A stretch of 29,392 nucleotides of DNA from a virus, in the IMG/VR virus record IMGVR_UViG_3300046002_004295, positions 1-29,392 of that record, one strand, 5' to 3'. The position numbers were made by a program, and so were the translations under genes. This document shows, one piece after another, positions 14,530 to 20,620 of this stretch (the first letter of the stretch is position 1; each line of letters starts with the position of its first letter). Under the pieces are notes generated by a model that was not told the DNA's origin, did not search any database, and worked only from the letters and a program-made list of their open reading frames with translations.

Positions 14530-14604
14530 TGGTTGCGGGGGAAGGACTCGAACCTCCGGCTTCCAGGTTATGAGCCTGGCGGTCTACCACTGACGTACCC
14601 CGCG
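14530..14604 (-). tRNA. Initiator-like tRNA-fMet (anticodon CAT)
   Basis: Begins CGCGGGG and ends CCCCGCA, so position 1 (C) and 72 (A) do not pair, the hallmark of bacterial initiator tRNA. Anticodon loop CTCATAA is the initiator loop. The anticodon stem CCAGG/CCTGG keeps two of the three G-C pairs usual for initiators; position 29-41 is A-T. T-loop TTCGAGT, encoded CCA. Confidence 0.92.
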
Positions 14605-14610
14605 ATAAAT

Positions 14611-14700
14611 TGGCGGAAGCGGTGAGATTCGAACTCACGAGGGACGTTAATCCCTGCTGGGTTAGTAATCCAGTGCCATCGGCCACTCGGCCACGCTTCC
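14611..14700 (-). tRNA. tRNA-Ser (anticodon ACT)
   Basis: Class II tRNA with long variable arm, acceptor GGAAGCG/CGCTTCC, discriminator G and encoded CCA. The 7-base loop TTACTAA gives anticodon ACT with U33 and A37 in place. The anticodon stem CTGGA/CCCAG has an A-C mismatch next to the loop. An A34 serine tRNA for AGU is unusual since GCT is normal, and a GCT copy exists at 21013-21102. Confidence 0.88.
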
Positions 14701-14710
14701 TACAGTTGTT

Positions 14711-14944
14711 TTATGGCAAAATTTCGCTGGATAACACACCAGGTTGTGTGGCTACCCAGTTTGTGTATTCAGTTGCTCTTTCAAGCGTGGGCCATGTTCT
14801 TTCAACAGTTCGATTACCGTTTTCGAGTAGTATCTCTGTTGGCCACTCACCAATCCCTTCTCTCCATGTTATCTCTTTGAGAACATTTTTTGCGGCCTCT
14901 GTTAATACGTATCCTGCTTCTACGAGTATTTTTGTTTTATACAT
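14711..14944 (-). CDS. Small hypothetical protein, 77 aa
   Basis: No family recognised. Starts MYKTKILVEAGYVLTEAAKN with beta then helix pattern, and later EYTNWVATQPGV. It lies between the YkuK-like gene and tRNA-Ser(ACT), only 10 bases before the tRNA, so it is probably on the same transcript. AAGGAAAAT precedes the ATG as a ribosome binding site. Confidence 0.8.
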   Translation of the reverse strand: MYKTKILVEAGYVLTEAAKNVLKEITWREGIGEWPTEILLENGNRTVERTWPTLERATEYTNWVATQPGVLSSEILP

Positions 14945-14967
14945 TATATTTTCCTTTAATAAATGTG

Positions 14968-15468
14968 CTAGAATTTTTCATTGATTCTGGCACGATAACT
15001 TGCAGTTGATAATCCTTTAAACCGATCTGCCGCATAACTGGCAGCAAATGCATTGGGTTTAACTGATGGAGTTACATTACACGTTCCTTTAATGTAGCCA
15101 ACAGCCTGTGATATTACACAACTTGACCCATATTTATTGTCTGGATTGATATCTAAATGTACTTCAACATGACGATTTTCTAATACTTCGCCCAATTTCA
15201 AATACAGTTCCGATACTTTGTAAACTTCATTCATCAGACGCATACTTGGACGTGATGTTTTTTGATCAAAGTCCCGTTCACGATGTACTTCACCAAACAG
15301 TTTGCACCCACTGTTACCATTGATATGCACCACAACTGCCAACACATAATCAGCATACCAAACACCGTTTACACGATGCCGCACAGAATCACACCCAAGA
15401 TAAATCTTAGTCTCGGGAGTTTGTTCTTCAATGAACTTTTTTACTTTAACAAGATTTATCTTTTCCAT
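14968..15468 (-). CDS. YkuK/DUF458-like RNase H-fold protein, 166 aa
   Basis: The segment IYLGCDSVRHRVNGVWYADYVLAVV (about 22-46), with the acidic residue in GCDS, and later VEVHLDINPD match the YkuK family, which is predicted to have a ribonuclease H-like fold and is found in bacilli and in phages. No enzymatic activity is firmly established. It follows tRNA-Leu(TAG) and precedes the 77-residue gene. Confidence 0.8.
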   Translation of the reverse strand: MEKINLVKVKKFIEEQTPETKIYLGCDSVRHRVNGVWYADYVLAVVVHINGNSGCKLFGEVHRERDFDQKTSRPSMRLMNEVYKVSELYLKLGEVLENRHVEVHLDINPDNKYGSSCVISQAVGYIKGTCNVTPSVKPNAFAASYAADRFKGLSTASYRARINEKF

Positions 15469-15480
15469 AATATTGTACCT

Positions 15481-15565
15481 TGGTGCGGATGGTGAGACTC
15501 GAACTCACACGCCTTTCGGCGACGGCTTCTAAGACCGTTGCGGCTACCAATTACGCCACATCCGC
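15481..15565 (-). tRNA. tRNA-Leu (anticodon TAG)
   Basis: Class II tRNA, acceptor GCGGATG, anticodon stem ACGGT/GCCGT with loop CTTAGAA, short variable hairpin GCCGAAAGGC, T-loop TTCGAGT and encoded CCA. Confidence 0.97.
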
Positions 15566-15576
15566 ATTGTTTTTAT

Positions 15577-16512
15577 TTATTGACCGAGTTTTGTTGCAAA
15601 TGATTCAAACGTGCGGTCCATGGTTTTGATATTTTGCAAATCTAATTTGTAGTCACCAGACTTACTGACCAGATGTTTTTGAACCAATTCAGGCATGGCC
15701 AGTTTGATTGCTTGATTCAGGTCCTTGACAACTTGATCTCGCACTTCCCGAGGAGTGTCTTTTCTTATAAAGAAACTGTATCCTGCCACTAAGTTTTGAT
15801 AGTCAGAGAATCCGGGACTTGTTAAATTAGGCAAATCTGGAAAGTCAGTTGACTTCTTGTTGTCAAACACAAACAGCGGCTTTAGTGTTCCGGCAGTGAT
15901 GTGTTGATTAATATTACCGTAGCTGATAACAGCAAAGTCAAGTTGATTGTTTAAAATATCCACAATTACCTGAGGTATACTTTTGTAGTTGACCAAAATT
16001 CCTTTGACTTTCATCTTGTCTATGGCCAATGATCCGTAAATGTGAAGAGGACTTCCTGCTACAGTGCTACCATATGTTAGTCCTTTTTGTTTGCCTAGTT
16101 CTGCTAGCTCAGTGAGATTCTTGATGTTTCTTTTGCTGTTAGTAACCAATACCCATTGTGGAGAATAGAAATGTGACACTGGTTCAAAATGCTGTTCGTA
16201 ATCAAATCCTGTTGATGGTTTTGCACTGGCATAGGCAGTTGATGCGTAGAACAAAATTGTATGCCCGTCTGCAGGGGCCGACATCACATGTTGAGACGCT
16301 ATGGCAGCGGCTCCGCCGGGTTTGTTCATTACTACAACGCCAGATTTCCAGATTCCGTCTAGTTTTTCTGCCACAGTTCTTGTGATAAGATCAAGTCCGC
16401 CGCCTGCTCCTGTGGGAACAATTAGTTGTACAGGTTTCTCAGGAAACGACATTGCAGTGGCGCTGACACTTATAACAAGTGCGGTTAATAATGTTGATAC
16501 AATTTTCTTCAT
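15577..16512 (-). CDS. Bug/TctC-family periplasmic solute-binding protein, 311 aa
   Basis: Periplasmic receptor of the tripartite tricarboxylate transporter (TTT) family. It opens with a signal peptide (MKKIVSTLLTALVISVSATA, cleavage near residue 20-22), then FPEKPVQLIVPTGAGGGLD, the typical first strand of Bug proteins, and later QLDFAVISYG. Length is normal (310-325). The family is hugely expanded in Burkholderiales and binds carboxylates, amino acids or nicotinate-like ligands. No TctA/TctB membrane genes are present, so it would have to use host partners or act as a free ligand scavenger. Presence in a phage region is unusual. It sits between tRNA-Leu(TAG) and the PP-loop gene. Confidence 0.93.
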   Translation of the reverse strand: MKKIVSTLLTALVISVSATAMSFPEKPVQLIVPTGAGGGLDLITRTVAEKLDGIWKSGVVVMNKPGGAAAIASQHVMSAPADGHTILFYASTAYASAKPSTGFDYEQHFEPVSHFYSPQWVLVTNSKRNIKNLTELAELGKQKGLTYGSTVAGSPLHIYGSLAIDKMKVKGILVNYKSIPQVIVDILNNQLDFAVISYGNINQHITAGTLKPLFVFDNKKSTDFPDLPNLTSPGFSDYQNLVAGYSFFIRKDTPREVRDQVVKDLNQAIKLAMPELVQKHLVSKSGDYKLDLQNIKTMDRTFESFATKLGQ

Positions 16513-16533
16513 GGTTGCTTTCTTTAAAATTAA

Positions 16534-17667
16534 TTACGATCCAATGTCGTATTCCTTGCTCCAAATAAACGGCAAGTCATATAACATATTTTGCCGTTTA
16601 GTTCGAAATAGATTGTTATGCTTAAAATGATTTACTAGTGTTGTTTGGTTGTATAGATTATATACGCCTTTTAAGAAGTTTGCGGCCTCGGGTCGTCCAG
16701 ATTTTAGATCTTCAACCAGGAATCTACTCTCCGGTGATGCTGTCTCGATGTCTTGCCAAGAACCGGTTAGATTTACATTTGAAATTCCTGCTAAACGTTC
16801 ACTTAGCATTTTCTGCGATCGACTCACTCCATAGTTTAATTCCTGGTGTCGCCCGCAATCTAAACTCATTTGTTCAAATCCTTTGGTGGTTTTTTTATAA
16901 TTGGCCTCAGCCAGCCCGCCATTGTGTAACTTTAGTTGATTTTGTTGAATGTACTTTTTAACATTGTTCTTGAACACATGACTTTGTTTGACAGCCAGCA
17001 CTGGATCTAAAAAGAACGCTTCGATATGTGGCCTATTAAACCCTTGATCTAAAACCATTGCCAGTTGTCTACTAAACCATCGACCGTTTCTATAAACAAG
17101 TCTGGGTTTTTCGTACCCTGTGATGCATTTGAAAGTGTGCCCGCTGTACTTTTGGTATACCGCATCTTCTGTTGTGGTAAATGGAAGATTAAAATATCTA
17201 ACTAACTCTGTTCTCTTGCTATTAAAAATCCAGTCTTCGCTGTTGACAAATGGATTGTGTTTGTTAGGTGCTCGGGCATCCAGCAACGTTATTTCGGTAT
17301 GCGGATCCCAGTGATTCTTTTTTACCCATTCATACGCACTGGTAGGGAACCATGCAAATTCTTCTGAGGCAGCAACAATTATCTCATCTAGATGTATTTT
17401 ATGTTTGGCAAATACATTGTAAATGGTTTGGCTGTCAAACCCACCACTGTAGTATAGCACTAATTTTTCGTATTTGTTCCTGAGCTCAAAGGCTCGATAC
17501 GCCATTAAATTATCAAATGAATCAGTTGATTCTGTAGTCCAGTCAACCTTATCGTATTGATCTTCGTTTAGATAGAACTTGACTGGATGCCCAGTTTCAG
17601 TAGAGTTTATCCAAGCAAGATATACATTGTTATAAGGTTGGTTGTTTACAGTGTAAAAAGCGTTCAT
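16534..17667 (-). CDS. PP-loop ATP-pyrophosphatase-like protein, 377 aa
   Basis: The motif LVLYYSGGFDSQTI (about 69-82) is the PP-loop SGGxDS that binds ATP in asparagine synthetase B, QueC, GuaA and related adenylating enzymes. No glutamine amidotransferase domain precedes it. The C-terminal half is not recognised. Such stand-alone PP-loop proteins are frequent in aquatic phages, with unknown substrates; amide-bond formation or nucleobase modification are possibilities. It lies 16 bases after tRNA-Asn and 21 bases before the solute-binding protein gene. Confidence 0.85.
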   Translation of the reverse strand: MNAFYTVNNQPYNNVYLAWINSTETGHPVKFYLNEDQYDKVDWTTESTDSFDNLMAYRAFELRNKYEKLVLYYSGGFDSQTIYNVFAKHKIHLDEIIVAASEEFAWFPTSAYEWVKKNHWDPHTEITLLDARAPNKHNPFVNSEDWIFNSKRTELVRYFNLPFTTTEDAVYQKYSGHTFKCITGYEKPRLVYRNGRWFSRQLAMVLDQGFNRPHIEAFFLDPVLAVKQSHVFKNNVKKYIQQNQLKLHNGGLAEANYKKTTKGFEQMSLDCGRHQELNYGVSRSQKMLSERLAGISNVNLTGSWQDIETASPESRFLVEDLKSGRPEAANFLKGVYNLYNQTTLVNHFKHNNLFRTKRQNMLYDLPFIWSKEYDIGS

Positions 17668-17683
17668 TTATTTTTATTTAAAT

Positions 17684-17759
17684 TGGCTCCCCAACGTGGG
17701 CTCGAACCACGGACCAACAGATTAACAGTCTGCTACTCTACCGACTGAGCTATTGGGGA
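17684..17759 (-). tRNA. tRNA-Asn (anticodon GTT)
   Basis: Acceptor TCCCCAA/TTGGGGA, anticodon stem GCAGA/TCTGT with loop CTGTTAA, T-loop TTCGAGC, discriminator G and encoded CCA. Confidence 0.97.
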
Positions 17760-17765
17760 ATAATC

Positions 17766-17921
17766 TTACTTGCGTTCTTTAGACGAGAATGATGCAGGTG
17801 TTGCCTGTGCATCAATCATGGCTCTTTTAAATCCGTTGCGATCGTGTTGATCTTTAAACTTTAACAATGCCATCAATGTTTTTGTACGTTTGCTTAGTTT
17901 GAATGCTGATGTTGTTTTCAT
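17766..17921 (-). CDS. Small basic protein, 51 aa
   Basis: ATG-to-TAA frame 6 bases before tRNA-Asn. The product starts MKTTSAFKLSKRTKTLMALL and ends ASFSSKERK; it is basic, helical in the middle and without known relatives. AGGAAAC about 4 bases before the ATG is a plausible ribosome binding site. It diverges from the plus-strand gene at 17973. Confidence 0.72.
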   Translation of the reverse strand: MKTTSAFKLSKRTKTLMALLKFKDQHDRNGFKRAMIDAQATPASFSSKERK

Positions 17922-17972
17922 TTGTTTCCTTTGGGGTATTTATTTGGGTAAAATTGCGATATAAATATCTGT

Positions 17973-18158
17973 ATGCAAACGCAAACACAAGATTTTATTT
18001 CAGTTAGTGGACATCTACAAGTGCATCTGTCACTTAGTGAGTATAACACATCTTATATTTTTGTCAATGATATTTTCAATGATCGGCTAATTATGCGTTA
18101 CTTTAGTGATCATGAAACTGCTGTCAATTGGATCAAGACTCTTAAAGACCACTATTGA
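17973..18158 (+). CDS. Small plus-strand hypothetical protein, 61 aa
   Basis: One of only three plausible plus-strand genes in the window. The product has alternating beta segments and the sequence MRYFSDHETAVNWIKTLKDH, a natural-looking amphipathic helix, so it is probably real. No ribosome binding site is seen. The sequence TATAAATA (a T4-late-like -10) ends a few bases before the ATG, which is too close for a normal leader. It ends 8 bases before the 3' end of tRNA-His on the opposite strand. Confidence 0.6.
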   Translation: MQTQTQDFISVSGHLQVHLSLSEYNTSYIFVNDIFNDRLIMRYFSDHETAVNWIKTLKDHY

Positions 18159-18166
18159 TCATATGC

Positions 18167-18242
18167 TGGGGAGAAGTATGGGAATCGAACCCATATTAAC
18201 GGAATCACAATCCGTGGTGTTGACCTTTACACTAACTACTCC
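18167..18242 (-). tRNA. tRNA-His (anticodon GTG)
   Basis: Has the extra 5' G(-1) opposite C73 that marks tRNA-His. Acceptor GAGTAGT/ACTTCTC contains one T-T mismatch. Anticodon stem ACGGA/TCCGT with loop TTGTGAT, T-loop TTCGATT, encoded CCA. Confidence 0.95.
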
Positions 18243-18247
18243 GTAAT

Positions 18248-18322
18248 TGGTCTCGCTTGCAAGAATCGAACTCACATTCAAGAGGTAGAAGCTCTTTGTA
18301 TTATCCATTATACTAAAGCGAG
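18248..18322 (-). tRNA. tRNA-Arg (anticodon TCT)
   Basis: Acceptor CTCGCTT/AAGCGAG, anticodon stem AAGAG/CTCTT with loop CTTCTAC, T-loop TTCGATT, encoded CCA. Reads AGA/AGG. Confidence 0.97.
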
Positions 18323-18324
18323 AA

Positions 18325-18402
18325 TGGCAGAGGGTACTGGATTCGAACCAGTGATCATGGAGTCAAAGTCCAATGCTTTAGGCCAAACTAAGCTAACCCC
18401 CA
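18325..18402 (-). tRNA. tRNA-Gln (anticodon TTG)
   Basis: Acceptor TGGGGGT/ACCCTCT with position 1-72 unpaired (T-T), in line with the weak first pair that glutaminyl-tRNA synthetase opens. Anticodon loop CTTTGAC, T-loop TTCGAAT, discriminator G, encoded CCA. Confidence 0.95.
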
Positions 18403-18413
18403 GTAATAATTGT

Positions 18414-18487
18414 TGGAGCGGGATAGGAGAATCGAACTCCTGACTAAACCTTGGCAAGGTTTCGTTTGACCATTAAACTAATCCCGC
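18414..18487 (-). tRNA. tRNA-Gly (anticodon GCC)
   Basis: Acceptor GCGGGAT/ATCCCGC, anticodon stem AAACC/GGTTT with loop TTGCCAA, T-loop TTCGATT, encoded CCA. Complements the TCC isoacceptor at 9608. Confidence 0.97.
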
Positions 18488-18490
18488 ATG

Positions 18491-18565
18491 TGGTGGTGAT
18501 GAGTAGAATCGAACTACCACTGGACTCCGTATGAAGGAGGCGCACTACCGTTATGCTACATCACC
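18491..18565 (-). tRNA. tRNA with anticodon CAT (elongator Met, or Ile after lysidine modification)
   Basis: Acceptor GGTGATG/CATCACC with a paired first position, so not an initiator. Anticodon loop TTCATAC, T-loop TTCGATT, encoded CCA. Met and modified Ile tRNAs cannot be separated with confidence here. Confidence 0.93.
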
Positions 18566-18567
18566 GA

Positions 18568-19302
18568 TCAGTCGAAGTAGTATTCAAGATCAGAGAGACC
18601 AGCCACGTTAGAATAATCTAAGCCGTGTATGTAAGACTCGCGACGCAAGTCATTTCCGGGAACCAAGTCTCGGCGAATGTGTGTCAATTCCATACATCCA
18701 AAAACGCCATCAGTGTCATAGCCCACGTGATTGTTGCCGTGTACGTGTACAATGGCATAGTGCTCTTGCCACCGCTCCACAGCCTGTTGCCATTGTTTGC
18801 TACGATTGGCACAGTTGTGCCATTCCATTGCAACGCCCACAATACGGTCGCGATGTTGTACGATACTTTCAATCAAACTGTATTCACCACCTTCAATGTC
18901 CATCTTGATGAACACCTGGTCTACGCCCATTCTGTCTAGTGCTCGTGCAAAGTTTTCTGGCCCAATGAACTCTGGCCAATGTTTTACGTTACCTTGAAAG
19001 AATTCATCGTACATGGCTCGAATATCCAAGTGTCCACGAACAGGCGTATTGATGCTGATACGCATGGTATCTCTGGTGACACTGGCGTCATACATCTGAA
19101 TTGGATCCTGTGGCTTGAGATCATGCCAGTCTTGGTCAAATGTAAAATCGTCACCTAGACCAAAACTTAGTAGGCCCTGTGCTTGTTCCACTGCTGAACG
19201 TGGCACAATGTAGCCGCCATCCATTTTTCCACCTAATCTAATTAGGTCAGGCACTGCAACGGGGCAGAGCCAATGTAGTTCTTGGGGTAGTTTAATTTTC
19301 AT
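18568..19302 (-). CDS. FkbM-family SAM-dependent methyltransferase, 244 aa
   Basis: The central motif FIKMDIEGGEYSLIESI is the FkbM methyltransferase signature (acidic D-x-E-G-x-E after a strand), with LLSFGLGDDFTFDQDW upstream as the likely SAM-binding region. FkbM enzymes O-methylate sugars and secondary metabolites. The gene runs between tRNA-Lys and tRNA-Met (only 2 bases from the latter), preceded by the hairpin element 19330-19424. Its product SAH would be cleared by AhcY. A lipopolysaccharide or phage-glycan target fits with the glycosyltransferase-like genes but is inference. Confidence 0.87.
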   Translation of the reverse strand: MKIKLPQELHWLCPVAVPDLIRLGGKMDGGYIVPRSAVEQAQGLLSFGLGDDFTFDQDWHDLKPQDPIQMYDASVTRDTMRISINTPVRGHLDIRAMYDEFFQGNVKHWPEFIGPENFARALDRMGVDQVFIKMDIEGGEYSLIESIVQHRDRIVGVAMEWHNCANRSKQWQQAVERWQEHYAIVHVHGNNHVGYDTDGVFGCMELTHIRRDLVPGNDLRRESYIHGLDYSNVAGLSDLEYYFD

Positions 19303-19329
19303 AATTTTATTTATTGACTGGTTTTACAC

Positions 19330-19424
19330 ACCATATAAAAGCACACTATATGCGCCCTGGTTGTTAAGCGTCACTAACAGCCTGCAACCACGCAGGGTAG
19401 CCGTGTAATGTGCTTTTATATGGT
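19330..19424. ncRNA. Candidate structured RNA element with 16-bp terminal stem
   Basis: Arms 19330-19345 (ACCATATAAAAGCACA) and 19409-19424 are perfect complements over 16 bp. Inside, CCCTG/CAGGG, GGTTG/CAACC and GTTA/TAAC can stack into one long bulged hairpin. The right arm contains the CCA end of tRNA-Lys. Read on the minus strand it lies between tRNA-Lys and the FkbM gene. It could be an RNase III-type processing site, a leader regulator or an independent small RNA. Confidence 0.55.
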
Positions 19425-19494
19425 AGGGGTGCAGGGGAACGATCCCTGTTTTACGGATTAAAAGTCCGTTACTTCACCTTAAAGTTTCACCCCC
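19421..19494 (-). tRNA. tRNA-Lys (anticodon TTT) with atypical T-loop
   Basis: Acceptor GGGGGTG/CACCCCT, anticodon stem ACGGA/TCCGT with loop CTTTTAA, encoded CCA. The T-loop reads ATCGTTC where TTCGANN is expected, so 54 and 58 are A and T, not T and A. Confidence 0.93.
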
Positions 19495-19616
19495 AATGGT
19501 TCTTGTTTTTGTGCTCGTCGCAAAGCCTTGTTGGTCTTGCGATGCGCACCTGCTTTGCGAAATAGTGCAAGACGAACGAAGCAGTTACGTTCGCGCACGA
19601 TCGGTTTATGTTTCAT
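19479..19616 (-). CDS. Small very basic protein, 45 aa, overlapping tRNA-Lys
   Basis: Frame starting MKHKPIVRERNCFVRLALFR, then KAGAHRKTNKALRRAQKQ. The pattern RxRNxFVxxALFRKAGAH recalls short conserved proteins I have seen in proteobacterial phages and plasmids, function unknown. The last 5 codons and stop overlap the first 16 bases of tRNA-Lys on the same strand. GGAAATT precedes the ATG. Confidence 0.65.
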   Translation of the reverse strand: MKHKPIVRERNCFVRLALFRKAGAHRKTNKALRRAQKQEPLGVKL

Positions 19617-19635
19617 ACAATTTCCTTTTATAAAA

Positions 19636-19709
19636 TGGTGGAGGATGCGAGAGTCGAACTCGCGAATGAGCCTTGCAAAGGCACCGGTTTCCCACTAGCC
19701 TAATCCCCC
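19636..19709 (-). tRNA. tRNA-Ala (anticodon TGC)
   Basis: Acceptor GGGGGAT/ATCCTCC, anticodon stem GTGCC/GGCTC with one T-T mismatch and loop TTTGCAA, T-loop TTCGACT, encoded CCA. Confidence 0.96.
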
Positions 19710-19711
19710 AA

Positions 19712-19912
19712 TATGCTCTGCATCCCCCGGCGGTAATTATAGAGTATCAAGATATGACGCTATCATACCCATCACACACTCCTTCCACCCGCTTCCCGGC
19801 AGGGACCGTTCTCGCATTGCCAGCGGCCTTTGGGTTCGAAGACTACCACCCGTAGCTGTCACACTACTTCTCATCGTCAGGGTCTGACTATCCGGAGACA
19901 CCCGGAACGTTC
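19712..19912. other. G+C-richer 200-base gap between tRNA-Tyr and tRNA-Ala
   Basis: More G+C-rich than the surroundings and without a clear tRNA or conserved gene. It contains several short complementary G/C-rich segments on the minus strand. A 45-codon frame (19737-19874) covers most of it. Whether it is a small gene or a structured RNA cannot be settled by eye. Confidence 0.4.
19737..19874 (-). CDS. Possible small protein, 45 aa
   Basis: ATG frame with product starting MRSSVTATGGSLRTQRPLAM and ending MGMIASYLDTL. The frame stays open upstream into tRNA-Tyr, and no ribosome binding site is visible, so coding is uncertain. The C-terminal helix-like end and sensible residue choice make it worth keeping. 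Codon use is more G+C-rich than in neighbours. Confidence 0.35.
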   Translation of the reverse strand: MRSSVTATGGSLRTQRPLAMRERSLPGSGWKECVMGMIASYLDTL

Positions 19913-19996
19913 TGGTGGAGATGATAGGGATCGAACCTATTGTGACTAAGTCGGAGGATTTACAGTCCCCTGCCATACCATTACGGCGGCATCTCC
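19913..19996 (-). tRNA. tRNA-Tyr (anticodon GTA)
   Basis: Class II tRNA with variable arm, acceptor GGAGATG/CATCTCC, anticodon stem GGGGA/TCCTC with loop CTGTAAA, T-loop TTCGATC, encoded CCA. Confidence 0.97.
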
Positions 19997-20001
19997 ATGT
20001 G

Positions 20002-20076
20002 TGGTACTCGATAGCGGAGTCGAACCGCTCTTGCCTGGATGAAAACCAGATGTCCTAACCGATAGACGAATCGAGC
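20002..20076 (-). tRNA. tRNA-Glu (anticodon TTC)
   Basis: Acceptor GCTCGAT/ATCGAGT, anticodon stem TCTGG/CCAGG with loop TTTTCAT, T-loop TTCGACT, encoded CCA. The hairpin element 20085-20149 lies just upstream. Confidence 0.97.
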
Positions 20077-20084
20077 AAAAAGAG

Positions 20085-20149
20085 GAGAGCCACGGTTGCA
20101 GGACCTAGTGTCTCGTTGCCGAGAGAAGTGTCCAGGCGATGCGGCTCTC
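20085..20149. ncRNA. Structured 65-nt element between tRNA-Asp and tRNA-Glu
   Basis: On the minus strand the ends GAGAGCC and GGCTCTC pair over 7 bp. An inner GGAC/GTCC helix and an apical TCTCG-GCAA-CGAGA hairpin with a GNRA tetraloop sit inside, and CTCTTTTT follows. The size and the 7-bp terminal stem recall a tRNA, but there is no T-loop, anticodon arm or CCA. It could be a small RNA, a degenerated tRNA or a processing or attenuation element. Confidence 0.55.
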
Positions 20150-20155
20150 AAAACT

Positions 20156-20230
20156 TGGCGGTCTGTGGGGGAATCGAACCCCCGTAAGTGGATAGACAAT
20201 CCACAGTAATAACCTCTATACGAACAGACC
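20156..20230 (-). tRNA. tRNA-Asp (anticodon GTC)
   Basis: Acceptor GGTCTGT/ACAGACC, anticodon stem GTGGA/TCCAC with loop TTGTCTA, T-loop TTCGATT, discriminator G, encoded CCA. First tRNA after the long leader 20231-20513. Confidence 0.97.
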
Positions 20231-20238
20231 AAAATCTA

Positions 20239-20471
20239 CTATTTTAAAACATACTAAAGGAACCATTGTGCATCTATGTCTACCTATAGGACCGTCTCCT
20301 ATAGACCTGCACGGTCATTACTGCCTACATGCTCCGCCGCTTTTCTGGACATTTCTGCCCGGTTTCATAGACCTAGCTTGAGCGTGGGCGGCCCCACAGT
20401 CCTCGCCTTAGATCCCTAACGGTGTAGGTAACCTTTAATACGTTTTAAAATAGCAACCCTTGCAGGTTACC
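20239..20471. ncRNA. Candidate structured leader RNA upstream of tRNA-Asp
   Basis: No convincing reading frame in about 280 bases. Visible structure: a 12-bp inverted repeat at the ends (CTATTTTAAAAC 20239-20250 with 20442-20453); an 8-bp hairpin 20427-20434 with 20464-20471 whose loop contains the right arm of that repeat; and CTATAGGA/TCCTATAG (20284-20291, 20297-20304), whose loop CCGT can pair with ACGG at 20311-20314 as an H-type pseudoknot. The competing helices suggest a switching or processing leader. I do not match it to RNase P, 6S, SRP RNA or a known riboswitch. Confidence 0.5.
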
Positions 20472-20522
20472 AAAAACAACAACTTTTTAAAGAACGTCTA
20501 GTTAATTTCCTAACTAGTCTCT

Positions 20523-20551
20523 AGTATAACACAATGGCTATATCTAGTCAA
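20523..20551 (-). promoter_or_regulatory. Sigma70-type promoter (proximal) for the tRNA-Asp operon
   Basis: Minus strand TTGACT (20546-20551), 17 bp, TATACT (20523-20528). The transcript should start near 20516 and run through the structured leader into tRNA-Asp. Confidence 0.85.
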
Positions 20552-20564
20552 TTTGTTTTGCAAA

Positions 20565-20585
20565 GTCCCTACACTGTGTAGGGTT
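20565..20585. repeat. Hairpin CCCTACAC/GTGTAGGG, copy 1
   Basis: CCCTACACTGTGTAGGG is a near-perfect palindrome just upstream of the proximal promoter. A sister hairpin with CCCTAC/GTAGGG lies at 20667-20684 in the same position relative to the distal promoter. Confidence 0.7.
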
Positions 20586-20620
20586 ATTTGCAGATCCAGC
20601 TAATTTCTTAACTTGTTTCT

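Noticed and set aside
17957-17972. TATAAATA, like a T4 late promoter, before the plus-strand 61-residue gene
   Set aside because: The ATG is too close for a normal transcript start, and other copies (near 9597-9604, 14519-14526 and inside the promoter spacer at 23310-23322) lie in positions that do not fit late promoters.
18625-18939. Plus-strand 104-codon frame opposite the FkbM gene
   Set aside because: Antisense shadow of a well-supported gene, with no independent protein pattern.
19840-19890. Minus-strand CTGACGA, the CUGANGA core of a hammerhead ribozyme
   Set aside because: No matching GAAA with suitable stems II and III and no proper stem I were found, so this is probably chance.
19737-19976. 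79-codon minus-strand frame starting inside tRNA-Tyr
   Set aside because: Its N-terminal third is tRNA sequence. Only the shorter 45-codon version is kept, with low confidence.
20231-20513. RNase P, 6S or SRP RNA as an explanation of the long leader
   Set aside because: The conserved blocks of these RNAs (for example GAGGAAAGTCC of RNase P) are absent on both strands.
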